Shown: piece by piece, positions 46,181 to 56,262 of the stretch
How positions within the stretch are numbered: position 1 is the stretch's first letter
Layout of the letters: each line of letters opens with the position of its first letter
Source of the DNA: Pantoea sp. At-9b
GTDB taxonomy: Bacteria; Pseudomonadota; Gammaproteobacteria; Enterobacterales; Enterobacteriaceae
Direction of reading: 5' to 3'
Length of the DNA stretch: 64,000 nt
Assembly (NCBI RefSeq): GCF_000175935.2
Contig: NC_014837.1
Span: forward strand, 744,001 to 808,000
The notes under the pieces: generated by a model
What the model was told of the DNA's origin: nothing
Seen by the model: only the letters and a program-made list of their open reading frames with translations
Databases searched by the model: none
Program-made: the position numbers and the translations under genes

Positions 46181-47378
46181 AACGAATCGCATCCCCCAGA
46201 CCAAATACCGGCAAATACATAGCAATGACCAGGGTGCCGACGATGCCACCAATGACCACCATCATCATGGGTTCAAGTGCGGCAGCCAGAGACTCCGCGC
46301 GACCCAACGTATTTTCCCGATGCCATTCCGCCAGGCGTGACAACATGACATCTAAAGCTCCCACCTCTTCGCCCACTTTAATCAGTTGTGCGCACAACGG
46401 CGTAAAAAGCTGATGTTGGTGCAGTGCCTGATGTAACGGCGCACCCGCAGAAATATGTTGCTGGAGTTGGCTTATGGCTTCGCGCCACAGCAGGGAAGTG
46501 AGTGTCACCTCTACCGCCTGTAAACTCTGTAATAAAGTTAATCCGGCGCGCTGTGTCAGTTGCAGAATATCAAAAATTTGCGTGAGCTGGCTGCCCCGCC
46601 ACAACGGTGCCAGTAAAGGCAGCCGTAACAACCAAAGCTGACAATGGCGCTGCCATGGTGCCGAGCGGCGATAAATTTGCTGGGCCAGGATGGCAGCCAT
46701 CGCACATCCCAGCAGCAGTGGTAAGGCCGCTGCCTGAAATAAGGCGGATAATGCCATCACGCTGGCAGTGAGTGCCGGAAGTGGTGCATCGAAACTGGCG
46801 TACACCGCGACAAATTCCGGTAAGACAAATAACAGCATACCGGTGCTCACTGCAATCGCGACCAGCATAATAAACAATGGATAGCGCAGTGCTTTGACCA
46901 CTTTTTGACGTAAAAGCTGTTGGCTGGTTTGCTGTTGTGCCAGTTGGCGGCAACATTCATCTAACTGCCCGGTAAGTTCCCCCACCTGCATCAATGCCGG
47001 AAACAGCGGCGGGAAAATTTGCGGCCAGCCGCGCAGTGCCTGAGAAAAGGGTATGCCCGCCAGTACCTGTTGCTGCAATCCTTTGAGTAAGGTGCGCCAG
47101 CCGATATCCGGATGCCCTTCGGCAAGCAATGCCAGACTTTCTGCCAGGGGCAGGCCCGCCTTCAGCAAGGTCGCTAACTGTTGGACCAAATGGTTTTTCT
47201 GCTGCCACTTCCAGTCGCGCGTCCGCCAACATTTTCCGCGCTTCCAGCTCACGACCATCATTCCGCGATCGGTCAATTGCTGTAGCAGTGCCTCTGGCGT
47301 GGGGAGCAATGATTCACCGTTTTGCAGTAAACCGGCGCTGTCCAGCGCCTGCCAGCGAAACTGATAGAGATTAGCCAT
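46179..47378 (-). CDS. hofC: type IV pilus assembly inner-membrane protein HofC
   Basis: PilC/GspF-family platform protein of a type IV pilus system, 399 residues (E. coli 400). Two T2SF domains are seen, each ending in hydrophobic spans: the first around LATLLKAGLPLAESLALLAE, the second around LTQRAGLTLLQSLQAVEVTL and LIKVGEEVGALDVMLSRLAE. The protein ends with a membrane span (PMMMVVIGGIVGTLVIAMYLPVF). It overlaps hofB by 8 bp, giving the order ppdD-hofB-hofC in one transcript. Confidence 0.94.
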   Translation of the reverse strand: MANLYQFRWQALDSAGLLQNGESLLPTPEALLQQLTDRGMMVVSWKRGKCWRTRDWKWQQKNHLVQQLATLLKAGLPLAESLALLAEGHPDIGWRTLLKGLQQQVLAGIPFSQALRGWPQIFPPLFPALMQVGELTGQLDECCRQLAQQQTSQQLLRQKVVKALRYPLFIMLVAIAVSTGMLLFVLPEFVAVYASFDAPLPALTASVMALSALFQAAALPLLLGCAMAAILAQQIYRRSAPWQRHCQLWLLRLPLLAPLWRGSQLTQIFDILQLTQRAGLTLLQSLQAVEVTLTSLLWREAISQLQQHISAGAPLHQALHQHQLFTPLCAQLIKVGEEVGALDVMLSRLAEWHRENTLGRAESLAAALEPMMMVVIGGIVGTLVIAMYLPVFGLGDAIR

Positions 47379-48762
47379 TATCTAACCCAATCACGCGCTG
47401 CATCTCTTCCAGCGAGGTCTCTCCGCGACTGACGGCCTCCAGTCCAGCAGCCACCAGTGTCTTCATTCCCTGCTGGTTCGCCAGTGACAGCAGATGCTCC
47501 AGTGGCATATCCGCTGAAATGGCATTCTGCAATTTGGCCGTCATGGGCAAGAGTTCGAAAAGCGCCAGCCGCCCATAGTAGCCAGAAAAGCAGTGGTCGC
47601 AGCCCGGTGCTCGCCAGGTCTGTAGGGTGCCCGGCCATAATTCGCTGGGCAGGTGAGCGATAGCTTGCCCCGGTTGGCGGCAATGCACGCATAGCCGTCT
47701 TACCAGACGTTGCGCAACAATAAGCTGCAGCGCCGGGCCAAGCAGATAACCCGGAATCCCCATTTGCCGCAGCCGTGTCAGCGTTTCAGCGGTTGAATTG
47801 GTATGAAGTGTGGAGAGTACCAGGTGACCGGTTTGTGCGGCTTTGACTGCAATCCCGGCCGTTTCTGCATCGCGTATCTCACCAACCATGATGACGTCCG
47901 GGTCCTGACGCAGTAAGGCGCGCAGCACCAAATTGAAATCCAGTCCACTACGGGGCTGGATTTGTGTCTGGTTGATACCGGTAAGCGGAATTTCCACCGG
48001 GTCTTCTACACTACAGACATTTTTTTCCGGCACATTGAGTGCACTTAATCCGCTGTAAAGGGTGAAGGTTTTGCCACTACCGGTCGGGCCGGTGACCAGA
48101 ATCAACCCCTGTGGTTTCGCCAGCGCATTACTGAACTGACGCAACTGAAGGGCAGGCATGCCGAGCTTATCCAGCGCAATGGCGCTATTTTCACTCTGCA
48201 TTAAGCGTACAACTGCCTTCTCACCGTGGCTGATGGGCAGCGTGGAGAGACGAAAGGCCACATTTTTCCCTTCCAGCTCCTGGGTAAATTGCCCATCCTG
48301 CGGCAAGCGTCGTTCAGCGATATCCAGCCCACCGAGAATTTTCAACCGGGCCAACACCGCAGCAGGTTGTGCATCAGGCAATTGCGCCAGCTTATGCAGC
48401 ACACCATCAATACGCAGTCGGACACGCAACGCGTTATGTTGTGGCTCAAAATGGACATCAGATGCCCGGCGTTGTATTGCCTGGCACAGAATATATTCCA
48501 CTGCGCTGATGGCGGATTCTACCGCCGCCTGTTCTCTCGGCGCATCATCAGCACGGCCCGGCTCGTGAAGGAGTTGCTCAACCCGCGCGGCGGGCCAGCA
48601 CTCCACCTCAACTTTACACTGACTGGCGAATTGCAGTGCTTCCAACAGTGCCGGTTCAGGTGTACCCGCCACGGCCACGCGCAGTAAGGTGTCATCATGA
48701 TGCAGAATTATCGCGTTATGACGCCGACATAACGCCTTTAACATGTCATCAGACTTCTCCAT
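47371..48762 (-). CDS. hofB: type IV pilus assembly ATPase HofB
   Basis: GspE/PilB-family secretion ATPase, 463 residues (E. coli 461). I chose ATG 48762 (MEKSDDMLKALCRRH), preceded by AAGGGGG; an in-frame start at 48861 lies within ppdD. Walker A is LVTGPTGSGKTFTLYSG near residue 230, the Asp box EDPVEIPLTGINQTQ and Walker B LLRQDPDVIMVGEIRDAETA follow, and a zinc site CVHCRQPG with CDHCFSGYYGR is complete. Its start overlaps the ppdD stop by 14 bp. Confidence 0.95.
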   Translation of the reverse strand: MEKSDDMLKALCRRHNAIILHHDDTLLRVAVAGTPEPALLEALQFASQCKVEVECWPAARVEQLLHEPGRADDAPREQAAVESAISAVEYILCQAIQRRASDVHFEPQHNALRVRLRIDGVLHKLAQLPDAQPAAVLARLKILGGLDIAERRLPQDGQFTQELEGKNVAFRLSTLPISHGEKAVVRLMQSENSAIALDKLGMPALQLRQFSNALAKPQGLILVTGPTGSGKTFTLYSGLSALNVPEKNVCSVEDPVEIPLTGINQTQIQPRSGLDFNLVLRALLRQDPDVIMVGEIRDAETAGIAVKAAQTGHLVLSTLHTNSTAETLTRLRQMGIPGYLLGPALQLIVAQRLVRRLCVHCRQPGQAIAHLPSELWPGTLQTWRAPGCDHCFSGYYGRLALFELLPMTAKLQNAISADMPLEHLLSLANQQGMKTLVAAGLEAVSRGETSLEEMQRVIGLDNG

Positions 48763-49204
48763 TGCGACCCCCTTTGTCAGTAAAGCGGAACTGTTCCAGG
48801 CAGTTATCGCGCAGGGTGTTGTTGTCGCTGTTACAGCTGCGTTGCCAGTCCAGCGTACCATCGGTGCTATTCCATACCGGTTGCATTTCTACCGTTAAGC
48901 CAGACAGGCTTTCCTGACCGGTTAGCGTGATGACGCCGTTGATGACGGCAAGGGTGGCGACATAGCGTGAGCCTTTGGCGGCAGGGATACCGCGATCGCC
49001 TGCCTGACATTGCGCAGGGCCACCTCGCTCAATCGCACACAGTTCAACCGCTGTTTTATAGGGCACCATTGTCTGCAACATGTCGGTCAGCGCGGCTCGT
49101 TGTAGATAATTTTGATAGGCAGGGACACCGATGGCACTGAGGATGGCAACAATGCCGATCACAATCATTAATTCGATAAGGGTAAAACCACGTTGTCGTT
49201 CCAT
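48749..49204 (-). CDS. ppdD: major type IV prepilin PpdD
   Basis: Prepilin of 151 residues (E. coli 146). I chose ATG 49204 (MERQRGFTLIELMIVIGIVA), which gives a class III prepilin leader of six residues cut at G6/F7, with the +5 glutamate E11. The hydrophobic N-terminal helix is followed by SAIGVPAYQNYLQRAALTDM, as in E. coli. The globular part holds four cysteines that can form two disulfides. No prepilin peptidase gene is in the window. The ribosome-binding site AAGGAG lies in a hairpin. Confidence 0.95.
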   Translation of the reverse strand: MERQRGFTLIELMIVIGIVAILSAIGVPAYQNYLQRAALTDMLQTMVPYKTAVELCAIERGGPAQCQAGDRGIPAAKGSRYVATLAVINGVITLTGQESLSGLTVEMQPVWNSTDGTLDWQRSCNSDNNTLRDNCLEQFRFTDKGGRNGEV

Positions 49205-49209
49205 AAGCA

Positions 49210-49228
49210 GGCTCCTTGTTGTGGAGCC
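49210..49228 (-). promoter_or_regulatory. hairpin covering the ppdD ribosome-binding site
   Basis: On the transcribed strand GGCTCC, a 7-nt ACAACAA loop, then GGAGCC, so the AAGGAG Shine-Dalgarno is partly in the 3' arm of a perfect 6-bp stem, 5 nt before ATG. It would reduce ppdD translation unless opened. Confidence 0.6.
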
Positions 49229-49349
49229 GCTACGGTAGAAAAGGGCAGGGGAAAGCAAAAGCGGTGAAATCAAACGTCTGGAAATAGCCCGAAGAAAAGA
49301 ACCGAGGTTGCAGCTTGCAGATCAATGAGCTGGAAGTTGGCTCGCAAAT

Positions 49350-49370
49350 CCGCGGCGGATCACACCGCGG
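49350..49370 (-). terminator. possible nadC-ppdD boundary hairpin
   Basis: CCGCGG at 49350-49355 and 49365-49370 (itself palindromic) can form a short stem just after the nadC stop at 49379. The following U content is low, so terminator function is doubtful. Confidence 0.35.
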
Positions 49371-49378
49371 CCTGGTGA

Positions 49379-50332
<954 letters not shown>

Positions 50333-50457
50333 CTAATACCAGTTCATAGCGATGAAATGTTTAGTATCCTTAACTTTCGCCGCCTTTCGCATTAACTCAC
50401 AAGCGCCCGCAAAGAATCATGTTATTCTCAGCCTGACTTAAATGCAGGAAATATGGC

Positions 50458-51009
50458 ATGAAACTGGAAGATGGCTGGATTACCAGCGCGCGTAAAGTGC
50501 CTTCACCGCACTTCAACCAGCGGCCGGAAAATGAAGTACCTTCGGTGCTGATTATTCACAATATCAGTTTGCCGCCTGGTGAATTTGGTGGCCCGTGGAT
50601 TGATCGACTGTTTACTGGCACGTTACCTGCGGATGCGCATCCTTATTTTGCGGATATTGCCCATTTACGCGTGGCGGCGCATTGCCTGATCCGTCGTGAC
50701 GGTGAACTGGTGCAGTATGTTTCCTTTGATCAGCGCGCCTGGCATGCGGGGGCATCGCAATTTGAAGGTCGGGAAAACTGTAATGATTTTTCGATGGGGA
50801 TCGAGTTGGAAGGCACCGATACTCTGCCCTATACCGATGCGCAGTATGCGACGCTGGCGCAGGTGACTGAACTATTGATACAGCACTATCCGCTGGCAGT
50901 GGAACGCATCACCGGACACAGTGATATTGCCCTAGGACGTAAAACCGACCCGGGACCGGCATTTGACTGGGTTCGCTATAAACATGCCTTAAAGCGGGAG
51001 AATCCCTGA
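50458..51009 (+). CDS. ampD: cytoplasmic 1,6-anhydro-MurNAc-L-alanine amidase AmpD
   Basis: Zinc amidase of peptidoglycan recycling; removes stem peptides from anhydromuropeptides, and its loss induces AmpC beta-lactamases where AmpR-AmpC is present. 183 residues, as in E. coli. H34 (in [16 protein letters not shown]) is the first zinc ligand; the other two are the His of [20 protein letters not shown] and the Asp of its TDPGP. The E. coli-type Cys after this His is Ser here. No ampC or ampR lies in the window. ampE follows after 17 bp. Confidence 0.96.
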   Translation: MKLEDGWITSARKVPSPHFNQRPENEVPSVLIIHNISLPPGEFGGPWIDRLFTGTLPADAHPYFADIAHLRVAAHCLIRRDGELVQYVSFDQRAWHAGASQFEGRENCNDFSMGIELEGTDTLPYTDAQYATLAQVTELLIQHYPLAVERITGHSDIALGRKTDPGPAFDWVRYKHALKRENP

Positions 51010-51026
51010 ATTCAGCAGGAGCAGGT

Positions 51027-51881
51027 ATGACGTTGTTTAGCTTGTTATTAGTGTTAGGTTGGGAACGACTGTTTAAACTGGGTGAGCACTGGCAGCTGGA
51101 TCATCGGCTGGAGCCGTTGTTTCGTGGTCGCCAGCGTTTTTCGCTGCTCCGCACCCTGGTAATGACCCTCATCGCCATGCTGATTGTTTGGCTGCTGGTC
51201 TGGAGTCTGAAAGGGCTGCTCTTTGGCGTGGCACAGCTGCTGTTCTGGATTGTTGTCGGGTTGCTGTGTATCGGTGCGGGTTCGGTACGCCTGCATTATC
51301 ACACTTATCTGAAAGCGGCGAGCCACGATGACCAGGCGGCACATCAGGCGATGGCGGCAGAACTGACATTGATTCATGGGGTGCCTGTCGAATGCAGTGA
51401 GCGCGAATTTCTGCGTGAGCTGCAGAACGCGCTGATCTGGATAAACTTTCGCTTTTATCTGGCTCCGCTGTTTTGGTTTGTGGTGGGTGGCCCTTACGGG
51501 CCGGTACTGCTGGTGGGTTACGCCTTTCTGCGCGCCTGGCAAAGCTGGCTGGCCAAACACCATACTCCGTTGGAACGTGCACAATCGGGCGTTGATCGCA
51601 TCCTGCATCTGCTGGACTGGATCCCGGTGCGTCTGGCAGGCGTTGCCTACGCGTTACTGGGGCATGGTGAGCGAGCGCTACCAGCCTGGTTCGCCTCGCT
51701 GACCGACTGGCATCGCTCGCAATATCAGGTGTTGACCAGCCTGGCGCAGTTCTCCCTCGCGCGTGACCCCCATGTTGATAAAGTGGAAACCCCGCGCGTG
51801 GCGGTTGCACTGGCAAAACGCATTTCCCTGGTGCTGGTGGTCGTGGTCGCGCTGTTGACCATCTACGGTACGCTGGTGTGA
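51027..51881 (+). CDS. ampE: inner-membrane protein AmpE
   Basis: Integral membrane protein of 284 residues, identical length to E. coli AmpE, encoded with AmpD. Its role is uncertain; a part in beta-lactam sensing has been proposed. Four hydrophobic stretches are visible: residues 44-72 region ([14 protein letters not shown] and on), [19 protein letters not shown], the following YAFLRAW segment, and the C-terminal [16 protein letters not shown]. The core [20 protein letters not shown] is conserved. Its 3' end overlaps the convergent GH43 gene by 19 bp. Confidence 0.95.
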   Translation: MTLFSLLLVLGWERLFKLGEHWQLDHRLEPLFRGRQRFSLLRTLVMTLIAMLIVWLLVWSLKGLLFGVAQLLFWIVVGLLCIGAGSVRLHYHTYLKAASHDDQAAHQAMAAELTLIHGVPVECSEREFLRELQNALIWINFRFYLAPLFWFVVGGPYGPVLLVGYAFLRAWQSWLAKHHTPLERAQSGVDRILHLLDWIPVRLAGVAYALLGHGERALPAWFASLTDWHRSQYQVLTSLAQFSLARDPHVDKVETPRVAVALAKRISLVLVVVVALLTIYGTLV

Positions 51882-52822
51882 TCGGCAGGCGGCACGCCGA
51901 AATCCGGTGTGCCGTCTTCACGCCAGGCAAAATATTTCAGTCGCGTATGGCGGTTCGGATCCCACAGCGGATCGCCCTCAATCTCCGTATAATTGCGCGC
52001 GTGATAAACCAATACGTCTTTTCCTTGTTCGTCGACGGTAAAGCTATTGTGGCCTGGCCCGTATTGATGGTTGTCCCAACTGGTATTGAATACCGGGCGG
52101 GCTGATTTTTGCCATGCCGCAGCATGCAGCGGGTCGGCGTCTGCATCAATGCTGAGAATCCCCAGACAATAGTTTTCATCCGTCGCGCTGGCCGAATATG
52201 TGACAAATAACTTGTTCGCGTGACGAATGACCGCTGGTCCTTCATTCACACTAAATCCAGCACATTCCCATTCATACTCCGGACGACTCAGCATTTGCGG
52301 CGTGCCTTTCAATGTCCAGGGATTCAGCAACTCGGCGAGATAGAGATTCGAGTTACCGGGGATCGTGGGATCTTTCTGCGCCCACAGATACCAGTTTTTT
52401 CCCTGATGAACAAAATGCGTGGCGTCGAGGGAGAAGCTATCCAGCGGCGTATGCACCCGACGCACCGGCTGCCAGTGGCCGGTCAGGGGATCGGCATCGC
52501 TACAGACCAACGCGTACATGCGGTGTTGGAACAACCCATCTTTAATTTCACGCGTGGGGGCTGCTGCAAAATAGATGACCCACTGACCGTTGATATGATG
52601 CAACTCCGGTGCCCAGATCAGGGCGCTAAAAGGGCCGGTGTCCGGTTTATGCCATACCACGACGGGTTCCGCCTCGGGGAGCGCTGCCAGGGTGGTTGCA
52701 TAACGTATTTCCAGACGGTCATATTCAGGTACTGACGCGACAAAGTAGTAACCGTTGCCATGACGGAGAATAAAAGGATCGGCACGTTGCGTGATAAACG
52801 GATTAGGCCAGGAATGACTCAT
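51863..52822 (-). CDS. GH43-family glycoside hydrolase (arabinofuranosidase/xylosidase type)
   Basis: Cytoplasmic five-bladed beta-propeller hydrolase of 319 residues without a signal peptide. The three GH43 catalytic carboxylates are recognisable: D15 in QRADPFIL (general base), D133 in FSLDATHF (pKa modulator) and E194 in VNEGPAVI (general acid). [18 protein letters not shown] is the usual blade signature. The likely substrate is an alpha-L-arabinofuranoside or beta-xyloside imported by the symporter encoded just upstream, whose stop overlaps this ATG (ATGA). Absent at this locus in E. coli. Exact specificity cannot be told from sequence alone. Confidence 0.88.
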   Translation of the reverse strand: MSHSWPNPFITQRADPFILRHGNGYYFVASVPEYDRLEIRYATTLAALPEAEPVVVWHKPDTGPFSALIWAPELHHINGQWVIYFAAAPTREIKDGLFQHRMYALVCSDADPLTGHWQPVRRVHTPLDSFSLDATHFVHQGKNWYLWAQKDPTIPGNSNLYLAELLNPWTLKGTPQMLSRPEYEWECAGFSVNEGPAVIRHANKLFVTYSASATDENYCLGILSIDADADPLHAAAWQKSARPVFNTSWDNHQYGPGHNSFTVDEQGKDVLVYHARNYTEIEGDPLWDPNRHTRLKYFAWREDGTPDFGVPPADHTSVP

Positions 52823-54231
52823 TTAATTTCTCCGGGTTCGATAACAGCGGCAGAGGAGGGGTGTGATGCATGCAGGTCGCGAAAGTTCGCACGACGCAAT
52901 GCCAGATCGTCCTGAATGGTACGCATCAATTTACGATCCACTTTCAGTAAGCGGACCACTCCGGCAGTGATCAGATAACCCACGCCAGGAATGACGGTGA
53001 ACAGCAGCATGATGCCGTTGATTGCCTGATCGGATTGTTGTTTTGCCCCGGCATCATAGCCGTAGATGGAGAGCAGGAAGCCAACCATCGCCCCGGCAAC
53101 GGCCAGCCCGACTTTGAGGAAAAACAGGTTGCCAGAGAAACTCATGCCAGTAATGCGTTTGCCGGTTTTCCATTCGCCGTAATCATCCACATCGGCCATC
53201 AGCGACCAGTGCAGCGGTGAGGGAATCTGATGCAGGATATTCAGCAAGAAATACGCGATCACCACACTCAGGATGGCGTGTGGATTGATCCAGTAGAAAC
53301 CACATGAAAACAGCGCCAGGGCGATGTTTGTCCAGAAAAACACTTTTAATTTACACCAGCGATCGGTCAGCACTTTTGCCAACGTACTGCCCAGCATCAT
53401 GCCAATCACACCCAGGCTGATAAACAGGGTGGCAAAGTGGGTCGACTGACCCATCACCCAGGTGACGTAATACATGGTGGCGGCCATGCGGATAAAGCCT
53501 GGACAGACGTTGCAGAACGTCAGCAGCAGAATGCGCACCCATTGATCGTTTTTCCACACATCACGCAGGTCATTTTTCAAATCGTCGTTGGTGGGGACCG
53601 CCGGGCGAATACGCTCACGCACCGTGGCGAAGCAGAACAGAAACATCGCCAGGCCAATCAGTGCCAGTACGCTCATCGCCATCTGGTAGCCACGTGCTTT
53701 GTTGTCACCGCCAAACCATTCGGCCATTGGCAACAGCGACAGAGACAAAATCAGTGTGGCGACACCGACCATGACAAAACGATAAGACTGACAGGAGACA
53801 CGTTCACCGGGATCGTTAGTGATGACACCACCCAGTGAGCAGTAGGGGATATTGATAGCGGTGTAAGTCAATGACATCAGGAAATAAGTGATAAAGGCCC
53901 AGATGACTTTGTTTTCATAGCTCCAGTCTGGCGTGGTGAACATCAGCACGCTAAACAACACATAAGGGACGGAGATCCACAGTAGCCAGGGACGGAAACG
54001 TCCCCATCGGCTTTGCGTGCGGTCAGCAATCGCGCCCATTATCGGGTCTGTTACGGCATCCAATACCCGCACGGAAAGCAATAACGTACCGACCAGCGCC
54101 GGGGCGAGGCCAAACACATCGGTATAGAAATAGTTCAGGAAAAGCATGATGGCTCCGCCAATCATGTTGCATCCGGCATCGCCCATGCCATATCCCAGCT
54201 TTTCGCGGAACGAGAGGGCCGCTCCTTTCAT
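52819..54231 (-). CDS. GPH-family glycoside/pentoside:cation symporter
   Basis: Twelve-span membrane transporter of 470 residues in the glycoside-pentoside-hexuronide (MelB-like) family. Family signatures: [15 protein letters not shown] near residue 12, [20 protein letters not shown] with the cation-site aspartates, GRFRPWLLW after it, and [15 protein letters not shown] in the second half. The closest relatives I recognise are the xyloside transporters (YagG/XynB-type). It is coupled to the GH43 gene, forming an uptake and hydrolysis pair. GGAG lies upstream of ATG 54231. No regulator gene is adjacent. Confidence 0.88.
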   Translation of the reverse strand: MKGAALSFREKLGYGMGDAGCNMIGGAIMLFLNYFYTDVFGLAPALVGTLLLSVRVLDAVTDPIMGAIADRTQSRWGRFRPWLLWISVPYVLFSVLMFTTPDWSYENKVIWAFITYFLMSLTYTAINIPYCSLGGVITNDPGERVSCQSYRFVMVGVATLILSLSLLPMAEWFGGDNKARGYQMAMSVLALIGLAMFLFCFATVRERIRPAVPTNDDLKNDLRDVWKNDQWVRILLLTFCNVCPGFIRMAATMYYVTWVMGQSTHFATLFISLGVIGMMLGSTLAKVLTDRWCKLKVFFWTNIALALFSCGFYWINPHAILSVVIAYFLLNILHQIPSPLHWSLMADVDDYGEWKTGKRITGMSFSGNLFFLKVGLAVAGAMVGFLLSIYGYDAGAKQQSDQAINGIMLLFTVIPGVGYLITAGVVRLLKVDRKLMRTIQDDLALRRANFRDLHASHPSSAAVIEPGEIK

Positions 54232-54292
54232 TGTTTTTCTCCAGTAATAACAGGTGCAAAAATTATTAGCGGAAAATCAGCAATCTGGCGGG

Positions 54293-54304
54293 GACCAATT
54301 GGTC
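54293..54304 (-). promoter_or_regulatory. palindrome upstream of the GPH-GH43 pair
   Basis: GACCAATTGGTC is a perfect 12-bp palindrome about 60 bp upstream of the symporter start. It could be an operator for a dimeric regulator. No proof beyond symmetry and position. Confidence 0.4.
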
Positions 54305-54365
54305 GGGATGATGGACAAAACGCCTGGGCGAGAAAAAGTGTGAGGGAGATCTAAAGAAGAGCAAT

Positions 54366-54394
54366 CTCTGCCCGCACATCAGGAGCGGGCAGAG
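54366..54394 (-). terminator. aroP terminator hairpin
   Basis: CTCTGCCCGC (54366-54375) and GCGGGCAGAG (54385-54394) form a perfect 10-bp stem just after the aroP stop. The U-run is poor, so termination may need Rho or be partial. Confidence 0.65.
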
Positions 54395-54402
54395 AGGGGA
54401 GA

Positions 54403-55758
54403 TTATGCTTGCTGCGCTTTGTTTTTAATCGCGTAGCCGACAGCCAGCACCACCAACCAGACCGGAATCAACCAGACAGAAATTGCCATGCCCGGGGTGA
54501 TCGCCATGATCACCAGAATACCGGCGAGGAACAGCAGGCAGATCCAGTTACCCAGTGGGTAAAGGATGGCGCGGAAGCGAGTGGTAACGCCCTGCTGGTC
54601 TTTCTTCTTACGGAATTTCAGGTGTGCCAGGCTGATCATCGCCCAGTTAATCACCAGTGCGGAGACCACCAGCGACATCAGCAGACCAAAGGCTTCGCCC
54701 GGCATCAGGTAGTTGATCAGCACACAGAGTGCCGTCGCCACCGCCGATACCAGAATCGTTGCCACCGGTACGCCGCGTTTGTCTACGTTCAGCAGCGCTT
54801 TCGGGGCATTGCCCTGTTGTGCCAGACCGAACAGCATGCGGCTGTTGCAGTAAACGCAGCTGTTATACACCGACAGCGCCGCCGTCAGGATCACCACGTT
54901 GAGCGCATTGGCGACCAGTGCATCACCCAGCTCGTGGAAAATCAGGACAAACGGGCTGGTATCTGCGGTAACGCGGGTCCACGGCAGCAGTGACAGCAGC
55001 ACCGCCAGTGAGCCGATGTAGAAAATCAGGATACGCCACAACACCTGGTTGGTGGCTTTAGGAATGCTTTGCTCCGGGTTGTCGGCTTCCGCGGCGGTAA
55101 TCCCCACCAGCTCCAGACCGCCAAACGAGAACATAATGATCGCCATCATCATCACCAGCCCGCTGAAGCCATTCGGCAAGAAGCCGCCCTGGTTCCACAG
55201 GTTGCTGACGGTCGCCTGTGGGCCACCGTTGCCGCTAAACAGCAGCCAGCCGCCGAACAGGATCATACCAATCACCGCGACGACTTTAATGATGGCAAAC
55301 CAGAACTCCATCTCACCAAACACTTTAACGTTGGTCAGGTTGATGGCGTTGATTACCACAAAGAAGATGGCGGCTGTCGCCCAGGTGGGGAAGTCCGGCC
55401 ACCAGAACTGGACGTATTTACCGACGGCGGTCAGCTCGGCCATGGCGACCAGCACATACAGCACCCAGTAGTTCCAGCCGGAGGCGAAACCGGCAAAGTT
55501 GCCCCAATATTTGTAGGCAAAATGGCTGAAGCTACCGGCTACCGGCTCTTCCACTACCATTTCGCCTAATTGACGCATAATCAGAAAGGCAATAAATCCT
55601 GCAATGGCATAGCCAAGAATAACGGCCGGGCCGGCAGATTTGATGACTGAAGCGCTACCCAGAAACAGACCAGTACCTACGGCACCACCCAGCGCAATGA
55701 GCTGAATATGGCGATTTTTCAAGCCGCGGTGCAGCGTGTCGCCATGCTGTTGTTCCAT
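54403..55758 (-). CDS. aroP: aromatic amino acid permease AroP
   Basis: APC-superfamily proton symporter for phenylalanine, tyrosine and tryptophan, 451 residues (E. coli 457, with a longer C-terminal tail). Twelve spans are visible. N-terminal LKNRHIQLIALGGAVGTGLF is the substrate-binding start of the family, and FSFGGLELVGITAAEADNP and YNSCVYCNSRMLFGLAQQGN match AroP closely. GAGG lies 5 nt before the start. Two TyrR boxes lie upstream, so repression by TyrR with aromatic amino acids is expected. Divergent from pdhR. Confidence 0.95.
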   Translation of the reverse strand: MEQQHGDTLHRGLKNRHIQLIALGGAVGTGLFLGSASVIKSAGPAVILGYAIAGFIAFLIMRQLGEMVVEEPVAGSFSHFAYKYWGNFAGFASGWNYWVLYVLVAMAELTAVGKYVQFWWPDFPTWATAAIFFVVINAINLTNVKVFGEMEFWFAIIKVVAVIGMILFGGWLLFSGNGGPQATVSNLWNQGGFLPNGFSGLVMMMAIIMFSFGGLELVGITAAEADNPEQSIPKATNQVLWRILIFYIGSLAVLLSLLPWTRVTADTSPFVLIFHELGDALVANALNVVILTAALSVYNSCVYCNSRMLFGLAQQGNAPKALLNVDKRGVPVATILVSAVATALCVLINYLMPGEAFGLLMSLVVSALVINWAMISLAHLKFRKKKDQQGVTTRFRAILYPLGNWICLLFLAGILVIMAITPGMAISVWLIPVWLVVLAVGYAIKNKAQQA

Positions 55759-55791
55759 ACGAACCTCGTGATGTTGTTATTTTTCGCCCAA

Positions 55792-55809
55792 TGTAAGGCT
55801 GTTTTTACA
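55792..55809 (-). promoter_or_regulatory. strong TyrR box upstream of aroP
   Basis: TGTAAG, six bases, TTTACA: 11 of 12 fixed positions of the TyrR consensus TGTAAA-N6-TTTACA. It lies 34 bp upstream of the aroP start. Confidence 0.85.
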
Positions 55810-55812
55810 TAA

Positions 55813-55830
55813 CGTACTCATTTATTTACG
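55813..55830 (-). promoter_or_regulatory. weak TyrR box next to the strong one
   Basis: CGTACT, six bases, TTTACG: 8 of 12 consensus positions. It is 21 bp, two helical turns, from the strong box, the paired strong/weak arrangement known in TyrR-repressed promoters. Confidence 0.55.
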
Positions 55831-56212
55831 GTATCTGGCGTGCTGTGTGCATACGTGAGCTACCATGGCGACCAGAATAGTGATAAGCGCGACGCTTTGC
55901 ACCTGCTTTTGCTTTTTGTGCTAAGAGATGCCTGAAAAAGCAGCAGCATCCACTGCCCGTCTGCTGCGTTATTTCTGACATGAATTGGTAATAAACTCGA
56001 ATAGCTTTCCCTTATGGTTGCAAGGGAAGAGAGACGCTAAGCCTGTGTAAGGTTTGGTAAAAGTGAATTCTGTTAACAATTCGCCCTGAAGCTGTATTTC
56101 TGTCTTTATCCCAGCCGTTTAGCGCATTTAACCAATGATTATCCCCTGAAGTGTGACGGCTGCCATATAGACACAAGGTGAATACTTTGTTACTTTACCG
56201 GCAACTTTTGGC
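55831..56212 (+). other. gene-free aroP-pdhR intergenic region
   Basis: About 380 bp with no ORF I can support on either strand. It should contain the divergent aroP and pdhR promoters; I could not assign them with confidence. Confidence 0.4.
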
Positions 56213-56229
56213 AATTGGTATTACCAATT
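56213..56229 (+). promoter_or_regulatory. PdhR operator
   Basis: AATTGGTATTACCAATT is a perfect 7-3-7 inverted repeat matching the PdhR pattern TTGGT-N3-ACCAA. It lies 33 bp before the pdhR start, so PdhR should repress its own operon until pyruvate rises. Confidence 0.92.
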
Positions 56230-56262
56230 TACTCCGGGCGCCTGGCAGAATAAGAAGGGACG

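Noticed and set aside
48763..48861. N-terminal extension of hofB
   Set aside because: It lies inside ppdD in another frame; the ATG at 48762 has a good ribosome-binding site and fits the family length.
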